Source: Prevotella sp. (GTDB lineage: Bacteria; Bacteroidota; Bacteroidia; Bacteroidales; Bacteroidaceae). From it: a stretch of 54,489 nucleotides of DNA. The stretch covers positions 1 through 54,489 of the forward strand of contig JAFTFX010000004.1 in NCBI GenBank assembly GCA_017458225.1, given 5' to 3'. Below the pieces are notes generated by a model. It was not told the origin of the DNA. It worked only from the letters and a program-made list of their open reading frames with translations, and did not search any database. Of the stretch, positions 16,688 to 26,270 are shown one piece after another (position 1 is the stretch's first letter; every line of letters begins with the position of its first letter). Both the position numbers and the translations under genes were made by a program.

Positions 16688-18349
16688 ATGGAAAAAATAC
16701 CAAGTTTTAACGAACTCATCGAGAAAAGCGTCATCGAGAACTGGGATCTTGACGCACTGACCGACTATAAGGGACAGACCCTGCAGTTCCACGATGTAGC
16801 AAGAAAGATAGAGAAACTGCATATTCTCTTTGAAAATTCTGGCATTCAGAAAGGCGACAAGATTGCCCTTTGCGGACGCAACTCCAGCCAGTGGGCAGCT
16901 GCTTTTCTGGCCACGCTGACCTATGGTGCCGTGGCAGTACCTATCCTGCATGAGTTCATGGCCGACCAGATTCACAATATCGTGAACCACTCGGATGCCC
17001 GCATTCTCTTCGTGGGAGATCATGTCGCCTCTATCATCGACCCACAGCAGATGCCCCACTTGGAAGGCATCATCAGCAATACCGACTATTCGCTCATAGT
17101 CAGTCGCACCGACAAGCTAACCTATGCCCGTGAACACCTGAACGAGCTCTATGGCAAGAAATATCCCAAGTATTTCCGCAAAGAGCACGTCAGCTACTAC
17201 CACGAGCAGAGCCCCGACGAGATGGCACTCATCAACTACACCAGCGGTACTACGGGCTTCTCGAAGGGTGTCATGATTCCCTATCGTGCACTCTGGTCGA
17301 ACTACGACTTCGCCTGCGACGTGCTGGGCAAGACCATCAAAAAAGGTGATAACGTCATCAGCATTCTGCCGATGGCCCACATGTATGGCATGGCCTTCGA
17401 GTTTATCTTCGAATTCCTGCACGGCTGCCATGTGTACTATCTGAACCGCATCCCGTCGCCAGCCATCATCGCACAGGCTTTTGCCGACGTGAAACCAAAG
17501 ATTATCATCGCCGTTCCGCTGGTCATTGAGAAGATCATCCGCAAGAAGGTATTCCCAAAGATACAGAACAACCGCATGCGCCTGCTGCTGGGCATGCCCG
17601 TCATCTCAAAGAAGGTGCGCGAAATGATTTGCCAGGAAGTGGTCAAGGCTTTTGGCGGCAACATGTACGAGGTTATCATCGGCGGCGCTGCCTTCAATCA
17701 GGAGGTAGAGCAGTTCCTGAAGCGCATCAACTTCCCCTATACCGTGGGCTACGGTGCCACTGAGTGTGCACCCATCATCTGCTACGCCGACTGGCACAAT
17801 TTTGCGCCCGGCTCCTGCGGACAGGCCGTGCTGCACATGCAGGTGAAGATCGACTCACCCGACCCAGAAAATATTCCCGGTGAGATTCTTGCTCGCGGCT
17901 TGAATGTCATGCTGGGCTATTACAAAAATGAGGAAGCCACACGCCAGACCATCGACAAGGACGGCTGGTATCACACTGGCGACCTTGGCACGATGGACGG
18001 CAATGGTAATGTCTACATCAACGGCCGCAGCAAGAACATGCTGCTTGGTGCCAACGGACAGAACATCTATCCCGAGGAAATTGAGGACAAGCTAAACTCG
18101 ATGCCGATGGTTATTGAAAGCATCGTCGTACAGCGCGAAAGCAAACTTGTAGCCCTTGTACACCCCGACCTCGACGAGGCTCGCAACATGAACTTCTCAC
18201 AGAAAGACCTTGAGGAAGTGATGGAACAGAACCGCAACACACTGAACCAGATGTTGCCAGCCTACGAGAAGATTTCAGAGATGGAAATCTACGAGGAAGA
18301 GTTCGAGAAGACTCCGAAAAAGAGTATCAAGCGCTATCTGTACAAATAG
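16688..18349 (+). CDS. AMP-binding acyl-CoA (or acyl-ACP) ligase, copy 2
   Basis: 553 residues, strongly similar to the upstream gene along its whole length: YTSGTTGFSKGVM, GYGATECAPI, YHTGDLGTMDG, GRSKNMLLGANGQNI and KTPKKSIKRYLYK all recur. All ANL motifs are intact, so both copies should be active. Differences cluster in the acyl-pocket half (for example GMAFEFIFEFLHGCH against GLSIEFLFGFCNGSH), consistent with a different chain preference. The last codons and stop are part of a 14-bp tandem duplication (18340-18367). No terminator separates it from the convergent sensor gene. Confidence 0.88.
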   Translation: MEKIPSFNELIEKSVIENWDLDALTDYKGQTLQFHDVARKIEKLHILFENSGIQKGDKIALCGRNSSQWAAAFLATLTYGAVAVPILHEFMADQIHNIVNHSDARILFVGDHVASIIDPQQMPHLEGIISNTDYSLIVSRTDKLTYAREHLNELYGKKYPKYFRKEHVSYYHEQSPDEMALINYTSGTTGFSKGVMIPYRALWSNYDFACDVLGKTIKKGDNVISILPMAHMYGMAFEFIFEFLHGCHVYYLNRIPSPAIIAQAFADVKPKIIIAVPLVIEKIIRKKVFPKIQNNRMRLLLGMPVISKKVREMICQEVVKAFGGNMYEVIIGGAAFNQEVEQFLKRINFPYTVGYGATECAPIICYADWHNFAPGSCGQAVLHMQVKIDSPDPENIPGEILARGLNVMLGYYKNEEATRQTIDKDGWYHTGDLGTMDGNGNVYINGRSKNMLLGANGQNIYPEEIEDKLNSMPMVIESIVVQRESKLVALVHPDLDEARNMNFSQKDLEEVMEQNRNTLNQMLPAYEKISEMEIYEEEFEKTPKKSIKRYLYK

Positions 18350-18367
18350 AAAAGTACAAATAAAAAG
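18340..18367. repeat. 14-bp tandem duplication across a stop codon
   Basis: GTACAAATAGAAAA (18340-18353) is followed directly by GTACAAATAAAAAG. The first copy contains the TAG of the second ligase gene; the second copy repeats the codons and a stop. Confidence 0.8.
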
Positions 18368-18368
18368 A

Positions 18369-21300
18369 TTATGAGGTGCGCACATACTTGCTGGGTGTCA
18401 CACCATATTGAGCCTTGAAGCACTTATTGAAGTAGCTGGGATCCTGAATTCCCACCTTATAGCTCACCTCAGCAACCGTCAACTCGCCGTCGGCCAACAG
18501 GTCGGCGGCTTTTTTCATACGCTCCTGCATCAGGAACTTGTTGGGCGACAGTCCCGTCAGTTCTTTCACTCGTCCATAGAACTTGGTGCGCCCCATGTTC
18601 ATCATCTGTGCCAACAGGTCTATAGTGAACGACTCTTCGCTGAGGTGTTGGGCGGTGAACAGCATGAGTTTATCCAAGAACACCTTGTCAGCCTGCGAGG
18701 TAAGGAAGGCACTCGAAGAAGTATCAGGAGTGATGGGCGCGCTTGAATCGCTGGGAGCAGTGGAAATTGTCGCTGTATTTTTGGAACTCCACTTGATGAG
18801 CTGCATGGCACGGGCTATTAGCAATCGGAAGTTGCAGGGCTTCACCATGTAGTCGTCAGCACCGGCTTTGTAAGCCTTGATTTGATGAGCCTCGTCGGCC
18901 AATGCCGTCAACATGATCACGGGTATGCTGCGTGTTTCAGCGTTGTCCTTCAGCCGCTTCACAATCTCGTAGCCATCAAGGTCGGGCAACATTACATCGC
19001 AGAGAACGAGTGCAGGCATCTGCTTCGTCACCCCTTCATAGCCTGCCTGTCCATTGGTGAAAGCAATGGTTTGGAAGTAAGTTCCCACCTCCTGTCGTAT
19101 CTGTGTCATCATGTCGGGATCGTCTTCGATGACAGCAACGGTCAGGTCGTTAAGGGCTTGTGGAAGCATTTCGCGAATGACGGTCTCTGTTTCAGTGCTG
19201 TCCGAATGAGCGTCGTCGGCCAGTGCTGTGATAGTGGCGTAGTCTTCCGGTTGGTAGACAGTCTCGTCGAGTGGCAGGGTGAAGACGAACGTTGACGGTG
19301 CTTCGTAGCGCAAGTCACCATGATGGGCTTCTGCCATAGCCTGTGCCGTATACAGGCCGATGCCCATACCACCTTGGCTCACCTTACCCTGCATGAAAGG
19401 CTGGAAAAGCACAGCTTGCTGTTCCGGCTTGATGCCAGGTCCGCTGTCCTTCACAGAAATCGCAAATTTGGCTCGCTCTGCGCTTGGCTCGTCCAAGGAA
19501 TCGTCAAATCGCAAAGTCAACTTGACACTGCCTCCGTCAGGAGTGTATTTCACAGCATTCGACAACAGGTTGTAGACCACCGACTCCACCATCTGGCGGT
19601 CGAAGAGCATCGTCTGATTTTTCACGTTTGGTTCAAACGTCAAATGGATATTCTTCTGCTGGGCTATTTGCCAGAAGTCCTGATAAATGTCGCGCACAAA
19701 AGTCACAATATCGCCCTGTTGCACCTGTAAACGCAGATTGCCCGTTGTGGCCTTGCGATACTCCATGAATTGATTGACCAGTTTCAGCAGACGTGTGGTT
19801 CCCCGTTTAGCAGTCTGTACGGCTGCCTTGTCACCATCCAGCTTGTCAACCGCACCCTTGATGATTGCCAGCGGCGTGCGGAATTCGTGAGTGATGCTGG
19901 TGAAGAGCCGTGAGCGGAAGTCAGCAATCTGTCGGTCTACCTTCATCTGCTGATGCAAGTCAAATTTTTCTTTCCAGTTCCGATAGACGTACCATCCAAA
20001 GAGTGCCACCAGCAGCACATAGATTATGACTGCCCACCAGCGTAAGTACCAGGGATGATGGATGATGACCGTCAGCTGCACCTCGTCGAGCCACTCATTG
20101 TTGGCATCGAGCGAGCGCAGATGGAAGGTATAATGGCCTGGCGGCAGTTCTGAGTAGTCGGCATGATTGGCCGTAGTGATGGGGTTCCAAGTCTTTTCCA
20201 TCCCCTCCAGATAGTATTGGTAGAGCGACGACTGGATGCCAGCAAAGGCAAAGTTTGAGAAGAAGAACGACAGCGAGTTTTCTTGAGCATCGAGGTCTAT
20301 ATATGTTGTCGCGCTCAGCGAATGGCAGAACGTGCTGTCTTCATAGATGGAATGGCCGTTGACATGAAGGTCGGTGATGGCAGGCGTGAAGAGTGAAGAA
20401 TTCTTGGACGAACCAAGCGACGAAGCCGAATGGGCTACCGCTCTGCTATCTTTTGCCATCGGACTGATGACCTGCAAGCCGTAGAGGGTGCCTATAAGCA
20501 GATGACCATCCTTGGTCAGCAAGGCACTACCCTCCGTACTTACGTTTGCCTGCATGAAAGGCTGCTGCTGATAGCTGTTGATGATGTCGTTCTGCGTGTT
20601 GATGCGCGAGATGCCTGCATCGGTGCCCACCCACAGATAGCCAGTCTGATCGCTGACCATACTGTATACCGCATTGCTGGCCAAGCCCTCACGACGGGTG
20701 ATTTGCGAATAGACTATCTGTCCGCCATCACCTATGCGGCACTTCAGCAGTCCGCTGCCAACGGCTGCTATCCAAACGGTTGAGTCGGCCGCTACATGGA
20801 TGGCATTGATCTCACTGAAGGGCAACTCGCCTGTAGCATAATAGCCTTTGAAGTCTTGATCTTCAATATCTTGGCGACTGGTGTCCAGCCTGTACAGGCC
20901 ATCGTTGGTGCCTATCCAGAGCATTCCCTGACGGTCGAGGGTCAATGCGTTAACGCGCTTCCGGTTCATGTCGTTGGCCAGGAATTGCTTGAAGGTCAGC
21001 ACTTCCTGATTTTTATCGACGGTCATCAGCAGTCCACCGTCCCACGTACCTATCCAGATGCGCCCACGTGCATCCTGACAAAGGGCTCTCACGCTGTTCA
21101 CTGGCAGATTGTGGACAGCATCCTGCATGCTATAGTTTGTGCCGTCTACATAAAGGCCGCGATCATACGTTCCTATCCAAAGACGGTCACGGCGGTCTGC
21201 GAGCAGCGTCCTGATGTTCGACTGCAGGGTCATCCTTCGAGTGATGCGCCACTCGTCGTTAACCATTCGCAGTTCATAAAGGCCACCTTCGCGCGTACCT

Positions 21301-22670
21301 ATAATAATCGTACTGTCTTTTCGTTCAGCTATTGCATTCACTGCATTGGCCCAGTCGCCTTTGTGCGACGGCTCAGGCAACACCTGATTCACCATACCAC
21401 TGCCTATGACGCTCACACGATAGGCTCCAGCCTCTTCTGAACCTATCCAGATGTTGCCCTGACGATCGCTCATGGCATAGAGCAGATAGTTGGTGCTCAC
21501 CACAGGTTGGTCGTCTTCGGCCTTGAAGTGGTCCAGACGGTCGGTCTGCGGATGCCAGACGAAGAGGCCGTTGCCGTAGGTAGCAATGAACAGACGGCCC
21601 TCACGGTCGGCAGCGATGTTGAACTTTCGGCCTTTATTGCTGGTGAACCGCGAGTTGCTGAGCAAGTCGAGCACCTTCAGACGGCCATTGTCACCAAATA
21701 CCCAGAGCCGTCCGCTATCGTTGGCCACGAAGTGAAAGCCCTCCAGCTCTCCTTGATTCAGACCATTCACAATGTTCGTCTCTCCTGTTTCCTGCCGCCA
21801 GGAACCATCTTTCGTACTGACCGACACGGTTCCGTGAGGCGTGAACAGCATCCAGCGATCCTTCCAAACGAAACTGATGTTGACCTTCTTCACTGCCTGA
21901 ATAGTGGCCGGTCGTTCCGACCAAACGACCTCTGGTCGCTTGCTTGGCAAGAAGGCCGTTGTCTTACCGCTCATTGTGCAGACATACGTCCTGTTGGCTT
22001 CGTCCATACAGTAGATGCTTGTCGAGTCGACAGCGCAGGCAATGACACGATGTCCTTCAAGCCATGTCTTGGGCTGTCCCTCCGTCGGCAGGCACACCAT
22101 TCCCCTATCGGTGGCTATCCAGAGATTCCCTGTTGCATCTTCCAGCACACGCACCACGCGATTAGAGGGCAACAGTCCGTTCGCTTGAGTATAGTCGGTA
22201 GCCTTTCGTCCGTCGGAAATGCGGAGGCCGAAGTCGTTGCCATAGAAGCACATCCCTCTTGTCGACAGGTAGAACTTGTTGAGCGGTCGCATCTGGTCGC
22301 CCTGCCCTGTCCAGTCCACGAAGCGAGCCTGCCGCAGATCGTAGCAGGCGTTAACGTATGTCGAAGTATTCATCCAGAGCAGTTGTCGTTCCTGGTCACA
22401 GGCAATACGGCCCACACGGGCTTCCATGCGTTGTCCCGGTGCACTGCTCAGCGACCGGTAGTTCAGTGTGGTATAGCCATCATAGCGACTCAGTCCGTTG
22501 TTGGTGGCCATCCAAATAAAGCCGTCAGGATCTTGCGCCAGCTCATAGACCGTATTGCTAGGCAGTCCCTCCTGGGCAGAGATGCGCTGGCTGGTCAGCC
22601 GTAGCTGCCCATCGGCCAAGGCTGCTACAGAAAAGAATATGAGAAGTAGATATGTTAGTAGTATTTTCAT
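18369..22670 (-). CDS. Hybrid two-component system sensor/regulator (HTCS)
   Basis: 1433 residues in one chain. A signal peptide is followed by a periplasmic sensor of repeated beta-propeller blades (recurrent W-I/V-G-T-x-x-G-L and G-x-I/L-W-I/M-x-T motifs, about residues 25-790). Then come a Y_Y_Y domain (about 800-870), one membrane span (about 875-895), HisKA with SITHEFRTPL (phosphorylated His near 927) and HATPase_c with GPGIKPEQ and GGMGIGLY. The receiver domain runs from about 1175, with its aspartate in LCDVMLPDLDG near 1224. A C-terminal AraC-type HTH covers about 1330-1430. Such proteins sense released oligosaccharides and activate polysaccharide-use genes. No SusC/SusD pair is adjacent; candidate targets are the secreted enzymes at 26.6-35.5 kb. 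Confidence 0.93.
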   Translation of the reverse strand: MKILLTYLLLIFFSVAALADGQLRLTSQRISAQEGLPSNTVYELAQDPDGFIWMATNNGLSRYDGYTTLNYRSLSSAPGQRMEARVGRIACDQERQLLWMNTSTYVNACYDLRQARFVDWTGQGDQMRPLNKFYLSTRGMCFYGNDFGLRISDGRKATDYTQANGLLPSNRVVRVLEDATGNLWIATDRGMVCLPTEGQPKTWLEGHRVIACAVDSTSIYCMDEANRTYVCTMSGKTTAFLPSKRPEVVWSERPATIQAVKKVNISFVWKDRWMLFTPHGTVSVSTKDGSWRQETGETNIVNGLNQGELEGFHFVANDSGRLWVFGDNGRLKVLDLLSNSRFTSNKGRKFNIAADREGRLFIATYGNGLFVWHPQTDRLDHFKAEDDQPVVSTNYLLYAMSDRQGNIWIGSEEAGAYRVSVIGSGMVNQVLPEPSHKGDWANAVNAIAERKDSTIIIGTREGGLYELRMVNDEWRITRRMTLQSNIRTLLADRRDRLWIGTYDRGLYVDGTNYSMQDAVHNLPVNSVRALCQDARGRIWIGTWDGGLLMTVDKNQEVLTFKQFLANDMNRKRVNALTLDRQGMLWIGTNDGLYRLDTSRQDIEDQDFKGYYATGELPFSEINAIHVAADSTVWIAAVGSGLLKCRIGDGGQIVYSQITRREGLASNAVYSMVSDQTGYLWVGTDAGISRINTQNDIINSYQQQPFMQANVSTEGSALLTKDGHLLIGTLYGLQVISPMAKDSRAVAHSASSLGSSKNSSLFTPAITDLHVNGHSIYEDSTFCHSLSATTYIDLDAQENSLSFFFSNFAFAGIQSSLYQYYLEGMEKTWNPITTANHADYSELPPGHYTFHLRSLDANNEWLDEVQLTVIIHHPWYLRWWAVIIYVLLVALFGWYVYRNWKEKFDLHQQMKVDRQIADFRSRLFTSITHEFRTPLAIIKGAVDKLDGDKAAVQTAKRGTTRLLKLVNQFMEYRKATTGNLRLQVQQGDIVTFVRDIYQDFWQIAQQKNIHLTFEPNVKNQTMLFDRQMVESVVYNLLSNAVKYTPDGGSVKLTLRFDDSLDEPSAERAKFAISVKDSGPGIKPEQQAVLFQPFMQGKVSQGGMGIGLYTAQAMAEAHHGDLRYEAPSTFVFTLPLDETVYQPEDYATITALADDAHSDSTETETVIREMLPQALNDLTVAVIEDDPDMMTQIRQEVGTYFQTIAFTNGQAGYEGVTKQMPALVLCDVMLPDLDGYEIVKRLKDNAETRSIPVIMLTALADEAHQIKAYKAGADDYMVKPCNFRLLIARAMQLIKWSSKNTATISTAPSDSSAPITPDTSSSAFLTSQADKVFLDKLMLFTAQHLSEESFTIDLLAQMMNMGRTKFYGRVKELTGLSPNKFLMQERMKKAADLLADGELTVAEVSYKVGIQDPSYFNKCFKAQYGVTPSKYVRTS

Positions 22671-22694
22671 TGTTTTTTAGTGCCATCCACGCTG

Positions 22695-22702
22695 CAAAGA
22701 TA
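22695..22702 (-). promoter_or_regulatory. -7 element TATCTTTG for the HTCS gene
   Basis: Exact TAnnTTTG on the minus strand, 24 nt before the HTCS start codon. Confidence 0.65.
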
Positions 22703-22797
22703 AGAATTTTCCCACAAACCACGCATCAAATCATGTTGTTTTTGCCGCATAAATCATATTTATTTAGTGGTGATAGGCATTTTCTCGTTTTTTTATA

Positions 22798-22805
22798 TAT
22801 CTTTG
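22798..22805 (+). promoter_or_regulatory. -7 element TATCTTTG for the AAA-ATPase gene
   Basis: Exact TAnnTTTG, 15 nt before the first possible ATG (22821) and 27 nt before the preferred one (22833). Confidence 0.65.
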
Positions 22806-22832
22806 TCCCCGTATTTTTAAATGCTATGCTAC

Positions 22833-24380
22833 ATGAAACTTCCTATTGGCATTCAAGATTTTGAGAGTCTCCGCATGGATGGCTACGTATACGTGGATAA
22901 GACGGAACACATATACCGCCTAATTTCTCAGGGAAGGTATTATTTTCTTTCTCGTCCGCGCCGTTTTGGCAAGTCGTTACTGCTCAGCACACTGAAGGCC
23001 TTGTTTCTGGGCAAACGTGAGCTTTTTAAGGGATTAGCTATTGACCAAAAGGAAGATTGGGACTGGGCTATTCATCCTGTACTCTATCTTGACTTAAATA
23101 CGGAGAAATATGACAGCAAGGAGACGTTGAGCGACAGGCTGAACCTGTTTCTCAGCGGATACGAGGACATCTACGGCAGACGGGAGGCAGAACGATCGCT
23201 CGGTGCACGTTTTGAAGGTGTCATTCAGCGTGCCTATGAAAAGACAGGCCAGCGCGTGGTGATTCTTGTTGACGAGTACAACAAGCCCATGCTGCAGGCC
23301 ATTGACAAGAAGGAACTGCAGGACGAGTACCGCGCCACGCTGAAAGGCTTCTACGGAGCCTTGAAATCTATGGACAGATGCATCAAGTTTGCTATGCTGA
23401 CGGGAGTGACCAAGTTTGGGAAAGTCAGTGTGTTCAGCGACCTGAACAATTTAATAGACATTTCGCTCGACTATGAATACCATGATATCTGCGGCATTAC
23501 TGAGCATGAACTGCTAAACGTTTTTGCTGAACGCATAGACATGCTGGCGCAGAGAGACCAACTATCACGCGAGGAATGTATAGCGAAACTCCGTAAGATG
23601 TACGATGGCTACCACTTTGAAGAAACGGCCCCAGGCGTGTATAACCCTTTCAGCGTGCTAAACACATTTATTAAGAACAAGTTCGGCAACTACTGGTTCG
23701 AGACAGGCACGCCCACCTATCTTGTTCTCTTGTTGCGCAATCATTACTACGACCTGGAGCAGATGGCTAGTGTCTCAGTGACTGCCGACGTGCTGAACAG
23801 CATCGATGCCGACTCAAAGGATCCCATCCCCGTCATCTATCAAAGTGGTTACCTCACCATCAAGGGGTATAATGAGCGATTCAAGAAATATGTTCTCGGA
23901 TTTCCCAATGAGGAGGTTGAAGAAGGCTTTGTAAAGTATCTGACTCCTTATTACCTAAATAATATTGACAGAAAATCGGCTTTTGACATTGAAAACTTTT
24001 CTGCTGATGTTGAGTCAGGCAAACCAGAACAGTTCCTTGAGCGTCTGAAGTCGCTTTTTGCCAGTGCCCCCTACGACAGCACAATGGGCGACAAGGAGAA
24101 CCACTTCCAGAACATGATGTGGGTGGTGTTCAAGATGATGGGCTTCTATTCCCACACGGAGTACCACACCAGCGACGGCCGCATCGACCTGCTGATAGAG
24201 ACTCCGCTCTACCGCTACGTCATGGAGTTTAAACTCGACGGAACGGCTGAGGAGGCCTTGCAGCAAATCAATTCGAAAGACTATCCCCTGCAGTTTCAGT
24301 TCGACGAGAAGAAGACCTATCTTGTAGGTGTGAACTTCTCGCGTGAGAGTCGCACCATTGAAAAGTATCTGATTAGCTGA
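22833..24380 (+). CDS. AAA-ATPase-like protein with C-terminal PD-(D/E)XK nuclease-like domain
   Basis: 515 residues. It opens with LPIGIQDFESLR and VYVDKTEHIYRLI and has the unusual Walker A RPRRFGKSL, all hallmarks of the PF09820 ATPase-like family. The Walker B-like strand is RVVILVDEYNKP. The C-terminal domain shows the nuclease-superfamily pattern GRID452 ... E465-F-K467. This family is very abundant in Bacteroidales and its function is unknown. I prefer the ATG at 22833 because members usually begin MxLPIGIQ; an ATG at 22821 would add four residues (MLCY). It is a single gene with its own promoter and terminator, and is divergent from the HTCS. Confidence 0.85.
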   Translation: MKLPIGIQDFESLRMDGYVYVDKTEHIYRLISQGRYYFLSRPRRFGKSLLLSTLKALFLGKRELFKGLAIDQKEDWDWAIHPVLYLDLNTEKYDSKETLSDRLNLFLSGYEDIYGRREAERSLGARFEGVIQRAYEKTGQRVVILVDEYNKPMLQAIDKKELQDEYRATLKGFYGALKSMDRCIKFAMLTGVTKFGKVSVFSDLNNLIDISLDYEYHDICGITEHELLNVFAERIDMLAQRDQLSREECIAKLRKMYDGYHFEETAPGVYNPFSVLNTFIKNKFGNYWFETGTPTYLVLLLRNHYYDLEQMASVSVTADVLNSIDADSKDPIPVIYQSGYLTIKGYNERFKKYVLGFPNEEVEEGFVKYLTPYYLNNIDRKSAFDIENFSADVESGKPEQFLERLKSLFASAPYDSTMGDKENHFQNMMWVVFKMMGFYSHTEYHTSDGRIDLLIETPLYRYVMEFKLDGTAEEALQQINSKDYPLQFQFDEKKTYLVGVNFSRESRTIEKYLIS

Positions 24381-24406
24381 TACTGTTTTATTTTTTGCTC
24401 CATCTA

Positions 24407-24451
24407 CTCCCACCTACTCCGCATGAAAGAGGCAGGTGGGAGTTCTTTTTG
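24407..24451 (+). terminator. Intrinsic terminator after the AAA-ATPase gene
   Basis: ACTCCCACCT (24407-24416) pairs with AGGTGGGAGT (24435-24444), 10 bp, followed by TCTTTTT. Confidence 0.85.
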
Positions 24452-24554
24452 TGCCGATTTGAACATTTTTACCGAATAATGAACAGTATTACCCCCCACG
24501 TTTTCCAAAATCTGGATTATTTTGCAGCCACGAACTTTAAAACAACTAATCAAA

Positions 24555-26060
24555 ATGAAGAAAACTACAATTCTAAAAACAATGATGCTCGCCGCTGTCC
24601 TGATAGGAGGAACGGTGAGGGCGTGGGCAGATGCAATCACTGCAAGAACACCGAATGGAGAATTATGCTATTCAGAGGCTGTATCAGGCCTTACCTATGG
24701 TGCAACACGCACATTAGGTGTTAGTTCAATTGATGCTAACTATGGTTGGTTATTTAACAATAATCTTGGTGTCCGCTATGTTACGCTAACACTTCCAACA
24801 GGGGTAACGTTCGATGCTGGAGATATTATCAACATTGAAGCTGTTCAAAGTAATAACGGTGCAGGTGTAGGCATTTATACATCTACAAGTGCGACAGAAG
24901 CAATTGAGACTTTCTCTTGCGATGGAACACTTAAAACCTATAGTTACACAGTAGTCGCAAATGATGGTATTTCAGGACAGCAGAGTTTTACCGTAGGACG
25001 CTCTGTAGACAAAAATGTATATGTAAAATCGGTAAAAGTACTTAGAAGCGGTGCTGATGACCTACGTCCCAATACACTGGCTGCCGATAAGACATGGACT
25101 TTTGACAGCTTTGATGCTGGGTCAGCTTCAGCCAATCTTGTTAATGATGACTTGTATTACTATAATGCTGCAAGCATCGAAGAATATAGCAAAGTAGCTG
25201 GTCATACGAAAGCTATAAAACTTACTAATAGCAATACGCTGATGTTCGTAGTACCTGCTGGCACGGGAAAAGTTGAAGTTCAGTTCTTAAGTAGCAACGG
25301 ATATAATCGTAGCCTTAAATATCAAGTTGAATCAAATAGTGCAACAACAGCCGGTATAACAAATAATACAAATGGTGTTATAATGACCTTTGGCTATTCT
25401 GTTACTAAAGACACTCAAATTAAACTGCTTTCTGATAATTCTGCAAGAGCATACGCCACATCTATCTCCGTCAAGCTCAACAAGGAAACAGTTTCTTTCA
25501 GCAGCTACGGCTATGCTTCCTACTGTTGCCCCAATGCCATTGACCTAACAGATGTAACTACGGCTACAGCCTACGTTGCCACAGGCGTTGCCGATGGTAA
25601 GGTAGCATTGAAAAAAGTGACAGGCGTTATTCCTGCTGGTACCGGTCTTATTCTGAAAGGCACTGCAAATAGTTCTGTAGACATTCCGTTTGCCTCGTCA
25701 GCAGAAGCCCTAGCTGAAACCAATCTGCTACAAGCCGTTACACAGGCTCCGCAAACGGTGGCTGTAGGCGACGGTGTCACAAACTATGTGCTGACCGTGC
25801 AAAATGAAAAGGTAGTGTTTGCACCTATTGGTAGCACATCGGCTACAGTAAAAGCTGGTCAGGCCTACCTTCAGACTACATCGGGCGGAGGCGAAGCTCG
25901 CAGTTTAGCGTTCTCTTTCAATGATGAGACAACAGGAATTGTGACAATTGGTGACAAAAGGACTTTCGCCAGTAGGTATTACAACCTAAGTGGACAACGC
26001 ATCAGTCAGCCCACCAAGGGACTCTATATCGTTAATGGAAAGAAAGTAGTCGTAAAATAA
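24555..26060 (+). CDS. Large secreted protein of unknown function with NLSGQR...GKKVVVK tail
   Basis: 501 residues. The chosen start MKKTTILKT gives a clean signal peptide (about 1-30). Residues 30-305 look like two beta-sandwich regions, rich in Asn, Thr and Ser, with no motif I recognise. Residues about 310-445 contain a module (SSYGYASYCCPNAIDL ... PAGTGLILKG ... NLLQAV ... YVLTVQNEKVVFAP ... KAGQAYLQ) that also occurs twice in the protein at 26623-30309. The extreme C-terminus (YNLSGQRISQPTKGLYIVNG, then KKVVVK) resembles a short sorting tail of Prevotella-type secreted proteins. The first two thirds are noticeably more AT-rich than the neighbours. A tiny peptide gene follows after 21 bp. 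Confidence 0.7.
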   Translation: MKKTTILKTMMLAAVLIGGTVRAWADAITARTPNGELCYSEAVSGLTYGATRTLGVSSIDANYGWLFNNNLGVRYVTLTLPTGVTFDAGDIINIEAVQSNNGAGVGIYTSTSATEAIETFSCDGTLKTYSYTVVANDGISGQQSFTVGRSVDKNVYVKSVKVLRSGADDLRPNTLAADKTWTFDSFDAGSASANLVNDDLYYYNAASIEEYSKVAGHTKAIKLTNSNTLMFVVPAGTGKVEVQFLSSNGYNRSLKYQVESNSATTAGITNNTNGVIMTFGYSVTKDTQIKLLSDNSARAYATSISVKLNKETVSFSSYGYASYCCPNAIDLTDVTTATAYVATGVADGKVALKKVTGVIPAGTGLILKGTANSSVDIPFASSAEALAETNLLQAVTQAPQTVAVGDGVTNYVLTVQNEKVVFAPIGSTSATVKAGQAYLQTTSGGGEARSLAFSFNDETTGIVTIGDKRTFASRYYNLSGQRISQPTKGLYIVNGKKVVVK

Positions 26061-26081
26061 ACAAATAGGAGGACACAAAAC

Positions 26082-26237
26082 ATGAAAAAGATATATGTAA
26101 AGCCCAAAACAGAAACTGTTGTCTACCACATGCAGCCCATGATGAATGGAAGTACAATTGATGAAGGTCAGGAATATGGCGGCACGACGGTTCTATCAAG
26201 AAGTGGGAGCGACTCTTTCTGGGACGACGAAGAATAG
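26082..26237 (+). CDS. Tiny peptide with acidic SR...FWDDEE tail
   Basis: 51 residues. It starts MKKIYVKPKTETVVYHMQ, continues through a Gly/Thr-rich middle and ends LSRSGSDSFWDDEE. A purine-rich AGGAGG lies 8 nt before the ATG. It resembles a group of short Bacteroidales proteins with a KxYxxPxT start and an SR-x-x-W-D/E-rich end, which I recall as uncharacterised. No signal peptide or cysteine. The second peptide at 30314 has the same layout: Y-x-x-P-x-T near the start, a methionine pair, then SR and W with four acidic residues. Each follows a large secreted protein. Function unknown. Confidence 0.7.
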   Translation: MKKIYVKPKTETVVYHMQPMMNGSTIDEGQEYGGTTVLSRSGSDSFWDDEE

Positions 26238-26270
26238 TTGTTAGTTGAATATATAGTTAGTAATTAGCAG

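Noticed and set aside
20796-22604. Long plus-strand frames opposite the HTCS gene
   Set aside because: Antisense shadows of a GC-rich, propeller-repeat gene. No motif supports them.
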